Source of the DNA: Pseudomonadota bacterium | Lineage (GTDB): Bacteria; Pseudomonadota; Alphaproteobacteria; Acetobacterales; Acetobacteraceae | Reading direction: 5' to 3' | Length of the DNA: 8,958 nucleotides | NCBI GenBank assembly: GCA_021785335.1 | Contig: JAJYFW010000046.1 | Coordinates: forward strand, 1-8,958 | Part shown: positions 1-6,662 of the stretch, piece after piece | How positions within the stretch are numbered: the stretch's first letter is position 1 | Layout of the letters: each line of letters begins with the position of its first letter | Program-made: the position numbers and the translations under genes | Notes under the pieces: model-generated | Told to the model about the DNA's origin: nothing | Database searches by the model: none | What the model saw: only the letters and a program-made list of their open reading frames with translations

Positions 1-256
1 GGCTTATCTCCTCCATCGCGACGCAATGAGCGAGATAGGTCATGCCGGCGCCGCCGAACTCCTCCTCCACGGTGAGGCCGAGCACGCCGAGCTCGCCCAT
101 CTTGCGCCAGAGATCAGCGGGGAAGTCGTTGTCGCGGTCGATCGCGGCGGCGCGCGGCGCGATCTCGGCCCCGGCGAAGCGCCGGACCGTATCGCGCAGC
201 ATGTCGATCTCCTCGCCGAGTGCGAAGTCGAGGCCATAGTCCGTATTCGCCGTCAT
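1..256 (-). CDS. ivd: isovaleryl-CoA dehydrogenase, N-terminal part (runs off left edge)
   Basis: The visible 85 residues begin [20 protein letters not shown] and contain the N-terminal helical acyl-CoA dehydrogenase domain, with [17 protein letters not shown], the [19 protein letters not shown] stretch and [20 protein letters not shown]. This start and spacing are typical of isovaleryl-CoA dehydrogenase, the FAD enzyme that oxidises isovaleryl-CoA to 3-methylcrotonyl-CoA in leucine breakdown and passes electrons to ETF. The catalytic glutamate and most FAD contacts lie outside the window. The ATG at 256 lies 7 nt after the TGA of the acyl-CoA synthetase (264-266), with a purine-rich GAAGGGA overlapping the end of that gene, so it is the fourth gene of the operon. 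An upstream ATG at 267 is unusable because it hits TAG after one codon. Another short-chain acyl-CoA dehydrogenase is possible, but the N-terminal match to the isovaleryl type is good. Confidence 0.85.
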   Translation of the reverse strand, partial: MTANTDYGLDFALGEEIDMLRDTVRRFAGAEIAPRAAAIDRDNDFPADLWRKMGELGVLGLTVEEEFGGAGMTYLAHCVAMEEIS

Positions 257-263
257 TCCTATG

Positions 264-1925
264 TCATGTCCCTTCGCGGAATTCGCCCGGCGCCGTCTCG
301 CCGTTTCTGGCCAATGCCTCTTCACGCTGGCGCAGCTCGACACGGCGGATCTTTCCCGAGATGGTCTTCGGCAGCGCGAAGAACTCGATCCGACGGACGC
401 GCTTGTAGGGCGCGAGGCGGGCGCGGCAGTGCTCGAAGATGGAGGCGGCGGTCGCCGCGTCCGGGGCGTGGCCGGCAATGAGCGCGATATAGGCCTTGGG
501 CACGGCGAGCCGCATCGTGTCCGGTGCTGGAACCACCGCGGCCTCCGCCACCGCCGGGTGCTCGATCAGCACGCTCTCCAGCTCGAAAGGTGAGATGCGG
601 TAGTCGGAGGCCTTGAACACGTCATCGGCGCGGCCGACATAGGTGATGTAGCCATCCGCGTCGCGGTTCACCACGTCGCCGGTGCGGTAGATGTCGCCCT
701 GCAGCACCTCGATCCTGCCGGCGTCGTCCTGGTAGCCGACCATGAGCGAAGCGGGCCGATTGTCGAGCGGGATGCAGAGCGCGCCTTCCTCCGCCTCGTG
801 GTCCTCCGCGTCAACGATGCGGAAGTGGTAGCCGGGCATCGGCCGGCCCATGGATCCGGGCTTCAGCTTCTGCCCAGGGGAGTTGCCCACCTGGCAGGTC
901 GTTTCGGTCTGGCCATAGCCGTCGCGGATGGTGAGGCCCCACGCACGCTGCACCTGCTCGATCACCTCGGGGTTGAGCGGCTCGCCGGCACCGCAGAGTT
1001 CGCGCAGCGCCCCCTTGTAGGGTGCGAGGTCTTCCTGGATCAGCATGCGCCAGACCGTGGGCGGAGCGGCGAAGGTCGTCACGCCGGCCGCGGACATGCG
1101 TTCCAGCAGGTCGCGGGCGTTGAAGCGCGGCTGGTTGGCGATGAAGATCGCGGCCCCCGCGTTCCACGGCGCGAAGAAGCAGCACCAGGCGTGCTTGGCC
1201 CAACCAGGCGACGAGACGTTGAGGTGCAGGTCGCCGGGTTGCAGCCCTAGCCAGTACATCGTGGTGAGGTGGCCCACCGGGTAGGAGCGGTGTGTGTGCA
1301 GCACGAGCTTCGGTCGCGAGGTCGTGCCGGAGGTGAAATAGAGCAGCATCGGGTCCGTGGCCACGGCGCGGCGAGGCGGCACGAAATCCGCCGATGCTTC
1401 GAGCAAACTCTCGTACGGCGTGCCGCCGGCGTTGTTCACGCCGATGCGGATGGCGCCCTCCGGCGCCGCGGCGAGGCGGGCGGGGTCGGCGCAGACCACG
1501 GCCTTCACATGCGCACGCGCCACCCGCTCGCGCAGATCAGCCTCGGTGAGCAACGTCGTCGCGGGCACGATGACCGCGCCGAGCTTCATCGCCGCCAGCA
1601 TCGTCTCCCACAGCGGCGCGATATTGCCGAGCATCAGCATGATGCGGTCGCCATGGCCCAGTCCAAGCCGCGCGAGCCCGTTGGCGACGCGGTTGGAACG
1701 CTCGGCAAGCTCGCGGAAGCTCCGTGTCGTCGCTCCCTCCCCGGTGATCACCAGCGCCGGCCTGTCGCCGCGGTTGCCGACGGCAAGGTGGGCGTCGAAC
1801 CAGTCCAGCGCCCAGTTGAACTCCGGCAGCTCGGGCCAGCGGAAGTCGCGGCGCGCGGCATCATAGTCGGTGCGGTGGCGCAACAGCAGGTCGCGCGCCG
1901 CGAGGAAGGTCTCGGTGCCGCTCAT
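264..1925 (-). CDS. AMP-dependent acyl-CoA synthetase, ACSM-like (medium/branched-chain acid:CoA ligase)
   Basis: This 553-residue ANL-family enzyme should activate a carboxylic acid to an acyl-AMP and then an acyl-CoA. In order: the P-loop [11 protein letters not shown] (197-207), [10 protein letters not shown] (312-321), the aromatic DGYGQTETT (335-343), YRTGD (413-417, with the ribose-binding Asp417), the hinge region [10 protein letters not shown] (431-440) and the C-terminal [11 protein letters not shown] with the adenylation Lys525. The P-loop lacks the usual PKG and has PKL instead, and with the overall length it resembles ACSM-type ligases more than acetyl-CoA synthetase. Its place between mmsB and isovaleryl-CoA dehydrogenase suggests isobutyrate, isovalerate or a related acid as substrate; this is inference. 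I chose the ATG at 1925 over the in-frame ATG at 2036, because the latter would add 37 residues lying inside mmsB. A GAGGG (1933-1937, minus strand) sits 7 nt before 1925. Asp441 stands where most relatives have Gly. Confidence 0.88.
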   Translation of the reverse strand: MSGTETFLAARDLLLRHRTDYDAARRDFRWPELPEFNWALDWFDAHLAVGNRGDRPALVITGEGATTRSFRELAERSNRVANGLARLGLGHGDRIMLMLGNIAPLWETMLAAMKLGAVIVPATTLLTEADLRERVARAHVKAVVCADPARLAAAPEGAIRIGVNNAGGTPYESLLEASADFVPPRRAVATDPMLLYFTSGTTSRPKLVLHTHRSYPVGHLTTMYWLGLQPGDLHLNVSSPGWAKHAWCCFFAPWNAGAAIFIANQPRFNARDLLERMSAAGVTTFAAPPTVWRMLIQEDLAPYKGALRELCGAGEPLNPEVIEQVQRAWGLTIRDGYGQTETTCQVGNSPGQKLKPGSMGRPMPGYHFRIVDAEDHEAEEGALCIPLDNRPASLMVGYQDDAGRIEVLQGDIYRTGDVVNRDADGYITYVGRADDVFKASDYRISPFELESVLIEHPAVAEAAVVPAPDTMRLAVPKAYIALIAGHAPDAATAASIFEHCRARLAPYKRVRRIEFFALPKTISGKIRRVELRQREEALARNGETAPGEFREGT

Positions 1926-1935
1926 GCCGCCGCCC

Positions 1936-2841
1936 TCAGGAAGGTGCCTTGTCGCGCAGCAGCGCGTCGAGGTAGCGGAAGGCCACGGAGAAATCCTTGT
2001 CCGCGAGGCCGGTGGCTGCGAGCGCCTCGTAGACACGCGTGGCGTGCGCCCCCAGCGGGGTCGCGGCGCCGGCGGTCTCCGCCGCGAGTTGCGAAAGTTT
2101 GAGGTCCTTCAGCATCAGCGTCGCGGCGAAGCCGGGTTGGTAGTCGCGCGTCGCGGGGACATTGGGGACCGGCCCGGGCACCGGACAGTTCTTCAGCAGC
2201 GACCAGCAGGAACCTGAGGAATTCGATGCGATGTCGAACAATTTCTGCCGGTCGAGCCCGATGCGGTCGGCAAGCACGAAGGCCTCGCACACGCCAAGCA
2301 TGGAAATGCCGAGGATCATGTTGTTGCACATCTTCGCGGCCTGCCCGGCGCCGGATGGGCCGGCGTGGACGATGTTCCTGCCCATCGCCGCGAGAATCGG
2401 CCTGGCACGCGCGAAGCCGGTCTCGCTGCCCCCGACCATGAAGGTGAGGGTTGCCGCCTCCGCGCCCGTGGTGCCGCCGGAGACCGGCGCGTCGAGCATC
2501 TCGTGTCCCGCCTTCGCCGCCGCCGCCGCCACGTCGCGCGCCGTCGCGATGTCGATGGTCGAGGAATCGATCAGCAGCGTGCCCGGGGCGGCGCTGCGCA
2601 GCAGCCCGTGCTCGCCGAGATAGACGGCGCGCACGTGCTCGCCCGCGGGCAGCATGGTGATCACGGCCTCGGCGCCGCCAGCGCCCTCCGCGAGGCTCGC
2701 CGCGATGTGCCCGCCCTGGGCGATGAACGCGTCACGCGCCCGGGGCGCCGTGTCCAGTCCCGTGACCTGATGGCCCGCCTTGCGCAGGTTGCCCGCCATG
2801 GGCAGCCCCATGTTGCCGAGCCCGATGAACTGGATGCGCAT
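1936..2841 (-). CDS. mmsB: 3-hydroxyisobutyrate dehydrogenase
   Basis: This 301-residue protein oxidises 3-hydroxyisobutyrate to methylmalonate semialdehyde with NAD+ in valine degradation. The Rossmann dinucleotide site is at the N-terminus (FIGLGNMGLPMAGNL, residues 5-19), followed by acidic Asp30 at the end of the second strand, which favours NAD over NADP. The substrate motif DAPVSGGTTGAE (117-128), the catalytic lysine in GQAAKMCNN (Lys170, with Asn174) and KDLKL (245-249) are all present. SNSSGSCWSL (207-216) is a hallmark that separates true 3-hydroxyisobutyrate dehydrogenases from tartronate semialdehyde reductases and GLYR relatives. The length is normal. The start is preceded by a strong AAGGGAGGA (2846-2854, minus strand) 4 nt before ATG. 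It lies 25 nt after the isobutyryl-CoA dehydrogenase stop and 10 nt before the ligase start, so it is operonic. Confidence 0.95.
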   Translation of the reverse strand: MRIQFIGLGNMGLPMAGNLRKAGHQVTGLDTAPRARDAFIAQGGHIAASLAEGAGGAEAVITMLPAGEHVRAVYLGEHGLLRSAAPGTLLIDSSTIDIATARDVAAAAAKAGHEMLDAPVSGGTTGAEAATLTFMVGGSETGFARARPILAAMGRNIVHAGPSGAGQAAKMCNNMILGISMLGVCEAFVLADRIGLDRQKLFDIASNSSGSCWSLLKNCPVPGPVPNVPATRDYQPGFAATLMLKDLKLSQLAAETAGAATPLGAHATRVYEALAATGLADKDFSVAFRYLDALLRDKAPS

Positions 2842-2866
2842 CCTGTCCTCCCTTCAGGCCCTTGCG

Positions 2867-4012
2867 TCAGGCCGTTTCCAGCAGCTTGCGCGCGATGATC
2901 ACGCGCATGATCTCGTTGGTACCCTCGAGGATGCGGTGCACGCGCAGGTCGCGCAGGTACCGCTCCACCTGGTAGTCCTTGATGTAGCCATAGCCGCCGT
3001 GCAGCTGCAGCGCCTCGTCGCAGATGTGCCAGCACGTGTCGGTGGCGTATCGTTTCGCCATGGCGGAGCGCTGCGTGGCCTCGGGCGAGCCGGCATCGAG
3101 CGCCGCCGCCGCGCGGTGCACCATCAGCCGCGCCGCCTCCAGCTCCGTCGCCATGTCCGCAAGCTTGAACTGCAGCGCCTGGAAATCGGCAATCGGGCGG
3201 CCGAAGGCGCGGCGCTCCTTCACGTGCGCGAGCGCCAGGTCGAGGCAGGCTCGCGCGCCGCCCAGCGAACAGGCGGCGATGTTGATGCGCCCGCCGTCCA
3301 GCGCCGACATCGCGATGCGGAACCCCTGCCCTTCCTCTCCCACGCGGTTCTCCGCCGGCACCACCACGCCATCGAAATTGACGATGGCGGTGGGCTGGCT
3401 GTTCCAGCCCAGCTTCTTCTCGGGCTTGCCGAAGGATAGCCCAGCGGCGCCGCGCGGCACCGCGATGCAGGAAATCCCGCTGGCCCCGGCGCCACCGGTG
3501 CGCGCCATCACCAGGTAGAGGTCCGTCGCCCCGCCGCCGGAGATGAACGCCTTCTGACCGGTGAGGCTGTAGCTGGCGTTGCCCTGCGCGACGGCGCGCG
3601 TGGCGAGCGAAGCGGCATCCGAGCCGGCGCCCGGCTCCGTGAGGCAGTAGGAGACGAAGGTCTCGCCCGAGACGATTCCCGGCAGCCAGCGCGCCCGCTG
3701 CGCCGTGTCGGCATACCGGGCGATCATCCAGGCGACCATGTTGTGGATGGTCAGGAACCCGGTCGTGGATGGATCGGCCGCCGCCAGTTCCTCGAACACG
3801 ATCGCCGCTTCCAGCCGGGAAAGCCCGCTGCCGCCCTGCCCCTCTGGCACCACCATCGCGCCGAAGCCGAGGCCGCAGGCGGCGCGCAGGGCATCCGCGG
3901 GGAACACGCTGCCCGCATCCCAGGCGGCGGCGTGCGGTGCCCACTCGCCCTGCGCGAACTCCCGCGCCGTGTCGCGCAAGGCGCGTTGCGTCTCGTTCAG
4001 CTCGAAGTCCAT
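2867..4012 (-). CDS. isobutyryl-CoA dehydrogenase (ACAD8-like acyl-CoA dehydrogenase)
   Basis: This 381-residue FAD flavoenzyme is predicted to oxidise isobutyryl-CoA to methacrylyl-CoA in valine breakdown, with ETF as electron acceptor. Visible features are the N-terminal helical domain with FGAMVVPEGQGGSGLSRLEA (50-69), the FAD/substrate signature SYCLTEPGAGSDAASL (121-136), the beta-domain GLSFGKPEKKLGWNSQPT (191-208), GGRINIAACSLGGA (240-253) and the C-terminal signature QLHGGYGYIKDYQVERYLRD (336-355). The catalytic base is Glu363 in ILEGTNEIMR. GKPEKKLGWNSQPT and GGRINIAACSLG match remembered mammalian ACAD8 closely, which favours isobutyryl-CoA over short/branched-chain (ACADSB) activity. 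It heads the operon; a GGGAGGG (4016-4022, minus strand) lies 3 nt before the ATG. mmsB directly downstream supports the valine assignment. A broader substrate range including 2-methylbutyryl-CoA is possible. Confidence 0.92.
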   Translation of the reverse strand: MDFELNETQRALRDTAREFAQGEWAPHAAAWDAGSVFPADALRAACGLGFGAMVVPEGQGGSGLSRLEAAIVFEELAAADPSTTGFLTIHNMVAWMIARYADTAQRARWLPGIVSGETFVSYCLTEPGAGSDAASLATRAVAQGNASYSLTGQKAFISGGGATDLYLVMARTGGAGASGISCIAVPRGAAGLSFGKPEKKLGWNSQPTAIVNFDGVVVPAENRVGEEGQGFRIAMSALDGGRINIAACSLGGARACLDLALAHVKERRAFGRPIADFQALQFKLADMATELEAARLMVHRAAAALDAGSPEATQRSAMAKRYATDTCWHICDEALQLHGGYGYIKDYQVERYLRDLRVHRILEGTNEIMRVIIARKLLETA

Positions 4013-4230
4013 GCACCCTCCCGCCGGGCACGATGGCGCCTGCGTGCGGCGGCGTCCAGAACCCGTGGCGGAGGCACGCCCAGGTCGCAGCGATCGCGCG
4101 ACAGGAGAACGCGCGCCGCAAGATTGGCCACCGGCGCGGCGCGCGTGCGAAACTTTCCATAACGCGCCAGGCGGGCCTCGCGCTGCACCTCCGGCCTGCT
4201 AGATTCCCGCCGCAACACGGGAGCAGGACA
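4013..4230. promoter_or_regulatory. divergent intergenic region between the branched-chain operon and the hydrolase
   Basis: This 218-bp gap separates two divergent start codons and must hold promoters for the minus-strand catabolic operon and probably the plus-strand hydrolase gene. It contains an 11-bp perfect inverted repeat (4109-4146) and the 8-bp palindrome GCGATCGC (4090-4097). I found no -35/-10 pair good enough to assign to either strand; TAGATT near 4200 is the only AT-containing hexamer suitably placed before the hydrolase, and it lacks a convincing -35. No plausible gene is encoded here, although open frames from both sides run through it. Confidence 0.4.
4109..4146. repeat. 11-bp perfect inverted repeat, possible operator or hairpin
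   Basis: The arms are ACGCGCGCCGC (4109-4119) and GCGGCGCGCGT (4136-4146), exact reverse complements separated by 16 nt that include the small palindrome TGGCCA (4125-4130). It lies about 97 bp upstream of the dehydrogenase ATG and 84 bp upstream of the hydrolase ATG. It could be an operator for a dimeric regulator or an RNA hairpin in one leader. The arms are almost pure G/C in a GC-rich genome, so chance is a real alternative. Confidence 0.4.
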
Positions 4231-5109
4231 ATGCTGGCAGCCATCCGCGGGACCACGATCTATTTCGACATCGAGGGCGCGGGGCTTGTGCCGGACGGCG
4301 CGCGCATGCGCGAGAAGCCGGCGGCGTTCCTGATCCACGGCGGGCCGGGCGGCGACCATACCGGGTTCAAGCCGGCCTTCACGCCGCTCTCGGACCGGAT
4401 GCAGCTGGTCTACTTCGACCATCGCGGCCAGGGGCGGTCCGGCCAGGGCGACCCCGGACTCTACAACCTCGACGAGAACGTCGAGGACATGGAGGCGCTG
4501 CGCCAGCATCTGGGGCTAGGCCCGATCGTCTCCATCGGCACCTCCTACGGCGGCATGGTGGCGATGGCGCATGCGGCGCGCTACCCGGATTCGGTTTCGC
4601 ACCTGGTGCTGATCGTCACCGCGTCGCATGGCGGCTTCGTCGAGAAGGCGCAGGCCTGGGTCGCGAAGCACGGCAACGCGGCGCAGAAACGGGTTTGCAA
4701 GCGCCTCTGGGCCGGCGAGTTCGAGAACGAGGCGCAGCTACGCGAGTATTACGACGCGATGGGCCCGGCCTATTCGCGCAAATTCGACGCCGCGGCCGCC
4801 GCGGCGACACGTGGCCGCGGCACGGTCTCGCCGGTGCCGCTCAACCTCGCCTTCGGGCCCGGCGGGTTCCTGCGCAGCTTCGACCTGCGGCCGGAACTCA
4901 AGCGCATCACGGCGCCGACGCTGATCCTGGCCGGACGGCACGACTGGATCTGCCCACCTGAGTTCTCCGATGAGATCGCTCGTCTCATTCCGGGTTCCGA
5001 TCTGCGTGTTTTCGAGGACAGCAGCCACTCGATCCGCGCCGACGAGCCGGAGGCGATGCGCGACGCGATCGCCGGGTTCCTGGTCCACAAGCGCGCCCGC
5101 CAGAAGTGA
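4231..5109 (+). CDS. alpha/beta hydrolase, proline iminopeptidase-like (S33-type fold)
   Basis: This 292-residue cytoplasmic alpha/beta hydrolase has no signal peptide. The oxyanion-hole motif HGGPGG is at 36-41, and YFDHRGQGRS (61-70) follows, close to the DQRGxGRS of proline iminopeptidases. The nucleophile elbow is GTSYGG with Ser105. Asp238 (AGRHDWICPPE) and His266 (EDSSHSIRADEP) complete the triad. The HGGPG motif is characteristic of S33 aminopeptidases, but the lid region (about 135-215) is not one I can tie to a substrate, so esterase, lactonase or thioesterase activity is equally open. The ATG at 4231 is chosen because GGGAG (4219-4223) sits 7 nt upstream; the open frame extends much further upstream, but only across the divergent promoter and the neighbouring gene. 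It is transcribed away from the branched-chain operon, which hints at, but does not show, a related role. Confidence 0.85.
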   Translation: MLAAIRGTTIYFDIEGAGLVPDGARMREKPAAFLIHGGPGGDHTGFKPAFTPLSDRMQLVYFDHRGQGRSGQGDPGLYNLDENVEDMEALRQHLGLGPIVSIGTSYGGMVAMAHAARYPDSVSHLVLIVTASHGGFVEKAQAWVAKHGNAAQKRVCKRLWAGEFENEAQLREYYDAMGPAYSRKFDAAAAAATRGRGTVSPVPLNLAFGPGGFLRSFDLRPELKRITAPTLILAGRHDWICPPEFSDEIARLIPGSDLRVFEDSSHSIRADEPEAMRDAIAGFLVHKRARQK

Positions 5110-5311
5110 GGGCCCGCGAGGCGGCGCTCCTGGCCGTCGGACCCTGATCGACGTTGACCGGCGCGGCAGCCGGATGGAATAAACGCGCCCGTCTATCTGC
5201 CTGGGACTGCGCGCATTTTTATGCAGCCGTGCGTCGTGCCGAAGCAACCAGGCCATTTTGGCGGGTCTGCGGGCTTCCACGGGATATAGCAACGCCTAAG
5301 GGGTATTTACG
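5110..5311 (+). promoter_or_regulatory. intergenic region and leader upstream of the Hint-domain gene
   Basis: This 202-bp gap has stretches less GC-rich than the rest of the window (AATAAAC near 5178, GCATTTTTATGC near 5214-5225, ATATAG at 5284-5289), as expected for promoter DNA of the downstream gene. A TTGGCG at 5258-5263 and GATATA at 5283-5288 are separated by 19 nt, too far for a good sigma-70 promoter. The leader ends with an in-frame TAA at 5297-5299, and AAGGGG (5298-5303) lies 8 nt before the ATG at 5312. No clear rho-independent terminator for the hydrolase gene is visible. Confidence 0.35.
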
Positions 5312-6628
5312 ATGGCCACGACGACCCTGACGTTCGGCGGGGACGAGATCACGAACCTGCCCTACGGCCGCGCCCGTAAGGTCCACGGCACCACCAGTTA
5401 CACCCTGACCCGCCTCGGCGTTGGCACCCAGGACTACATCTATGCCTTCGGCACGACCTCGATCAACTTTGCCTCGGTGAGCGCGACGGCGGCGGGCGCG
5501 GCGAGTTCGAGCGTCACGATCGTCCTGACCCTGCTGACCGGCTCCGGCGCCAGCACGTCCATAAACCACGAGACACTGTTCGCGAACGGTACGTCGGCTG
5601 TCTTTGGCACCGGCGCCAGCGCGATCAGCTTCGTCGGCAGCGCCGCGGCCGCGACGTCGTTTCTGGACGCCGCGTACATCGTCGACAACACAGGTCGCGA
5701 CACGTTCGCGATCCAGCTCTCGGCGACGGAAGGCGGCGCCACCGCGACCTTCACGGAGCTGTACAAGATGGCCTGCTTCGCCGCCGGGACGCGCATCGCG
5801 ACGCCGGACGGCGACCGGGCGGTCGAGAGGCTGGCGGCCGGCGACGTGGTGAGCACGCGTGACGGCGAACGCCGCGTGGCATGGATCGGCAGGCGCAGCT
5901 ATGAGGCGGACATGCTCCGCGCGGAGCCCTGGCTGCGGCCCGTGGAGATCCGCCGCGGCGCGCTGGGCCCCGGCCTGCCGCGGCGCGACCTGCGCGTCTC
6001 GCCGGAGCACGCGATGCTGATCGACGGCGTGCTCGTGCGCGCCGCCGCCCTGGTCAACGGCCGCACCATCTTCCACGCGCCGGTCACGGGAGACGCGACC
6101 TACTATCACGTTGAGCTGGAGAACGAGCACGGCATCCTGTTCGCAGAGGGGGTGCCGACCGAGTCCTTCCGCGACGAGGGCAGCCGCGTGCTGTTCGACA
6201 ACGCCGCGGAATACACGCTGGCTCACGGCACGGCGGGAAACCCGCCGCCGCCCGCAGCACCGCAGGTCGACGAGGGGTATCAGCTCGAGGCGATCCGCCA
6301 CCGCCTCGCCGGCGGCATGGACGAGATGCCCGCCGGTACCATCCGCGGCCATGTCGAGCGCCTGGTGGATGGCGTGTTGGAGGGCTGGATCATGGACACG
6401 GCCAATCCGCTGGTGCCGGTCGAGATAGAGGTTCTCGTGGCGGACAAGCCGGTCGGGCGCAGCATCGCGAACCGCTACCGGACGGACCTGCACCGCGCGG
6501 GCATTGGCGTCGGGCGCGCCGGATTCCGCTTCCTGCTGCCTTCCGGCTGCGACGACCTCGGCGCGGTCACGGTGGTGCGGGCGTCGGACAGGGCCGGCCT
6601 GCCGGTGGCGGAGCAGGTCGCCGGCTGA
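5312..6628 (+). CDS. Hint-domain (hedgehog/intein type, Hint_2) protein with extra N- and C-terminal modules
   Basis: This 438-residue protein has three parts. Residues 1-152 are rich in Thr, Ser, Ala and Gly with alternating hydrophobics, look beta-rich, and match no family I recognise. Residues about 153-305 form a Hint domain: MACFAAGTRIATPDG with the putative first-position Cys155, VERLAAGDVVSTRDG, VAWIGRR, LRVSPEHAMLIDGVLVRAAALVNG (with the likely block-B His233), YYHVELE (His266) and ILFAEGVPTESF. In this fold the peptide bond before the Cys can undergo N-S acyl shift, so cleavage between Ala154 and Cys155 is possible but unproven. After a PPPPAAP linker (311-317), residues about 343-430 form a module with IRGHVERLVDGVLEGWIMD, NPLVPVEIEVL, NRYRTDLHRAGIGVGRAGF, a type I recall from Acetobacteraceae surface or glycosyltransferase proteins. 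There is no signal peptide or transmembrane helix. The start is fixed by an in-frame TAA 12 nt upstream. Function is unknown. Confidence 0.85.
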   Translation: MATTTLTFGGDEITNLPYGRARKVHGTTSYTLTRLGVGTQDYIYAFGTTSINFASVSATAAGAASSSVTIVLTLLTGSGASTSINHETLFANGTSAVFGTGASAISFVGSAAAATSFLDAAYIVDNTGRDTFAIQLSATEGGATATFTELYKMACFAAGTRIATPDGDRAVERLAAGDVVSTRDGERRVAWIGRRSYEADMLRAEPWLRPVEIRRGALGPGLPRRDLRVSPEHAMLIDGVLVRAAALVNGRTIFHAPVTGDATYYHVELENEHGILFAEGVPTESFRDEGSRVLFDNAAEYTLAHGTAGNPPPPAAPQVDEGYQLEAIRHRLAGGMDEMPAGTIRGHVERLVDGVLEGWIMDTANPLVPVEIEVLVADKPVGRSIANRYRTDLHRAGIGVGRAGFRFLLPSGCDDLGAVTVVRASDRAGLPVAEQVAG

Positions 6629-6662
6629 GGCCCGGCCGCGCTGGGGACGGCAAGAAGCCCTC

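Noticed and set aside
1269..2102. 277-codon plus-strand open frame opposite the acyl-CoA synthetase and mmsB end
   Set aside because: Its His/Arg/Ala-rich translation has no recognisable domain and it crosses the junction of two real genes on the other strand.
2661..4256. 531-codon minus-strand open frame overlapping isobutyryl-CoA dehydrogenase and the start of mmsB
   Set aside because: It is an out-of-frame shadow of two clearly recognised genes. Its product is Arg/Ala/Gly-rich with no domain, as expected from GC-rich third positions.
5109..5145. Imperfect inverted repeat AGGGCCCG / CGGACCCT after the hydrolase stop, considered as a terminator
   Set aside because: One mismatch in 8 bp, a loop of about 21 nt and no following T tract; too weak to call.
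5214..5225. GCATTTTTATGC mini-hairpin upstream of the Hint gene
   Set aside because: A 4-bp stem is expected by chance, and it is neither followed by a T tract nor placed like a regulatory leader.
5219..6493. 424-codon minus-strand open frame opposite the Hint gene
   Set aside because: The product is Arg/Ala/Val/His-rich without motifs, while the plus-strand frame has a recognisable Hint domain and a ribosome-binding site.
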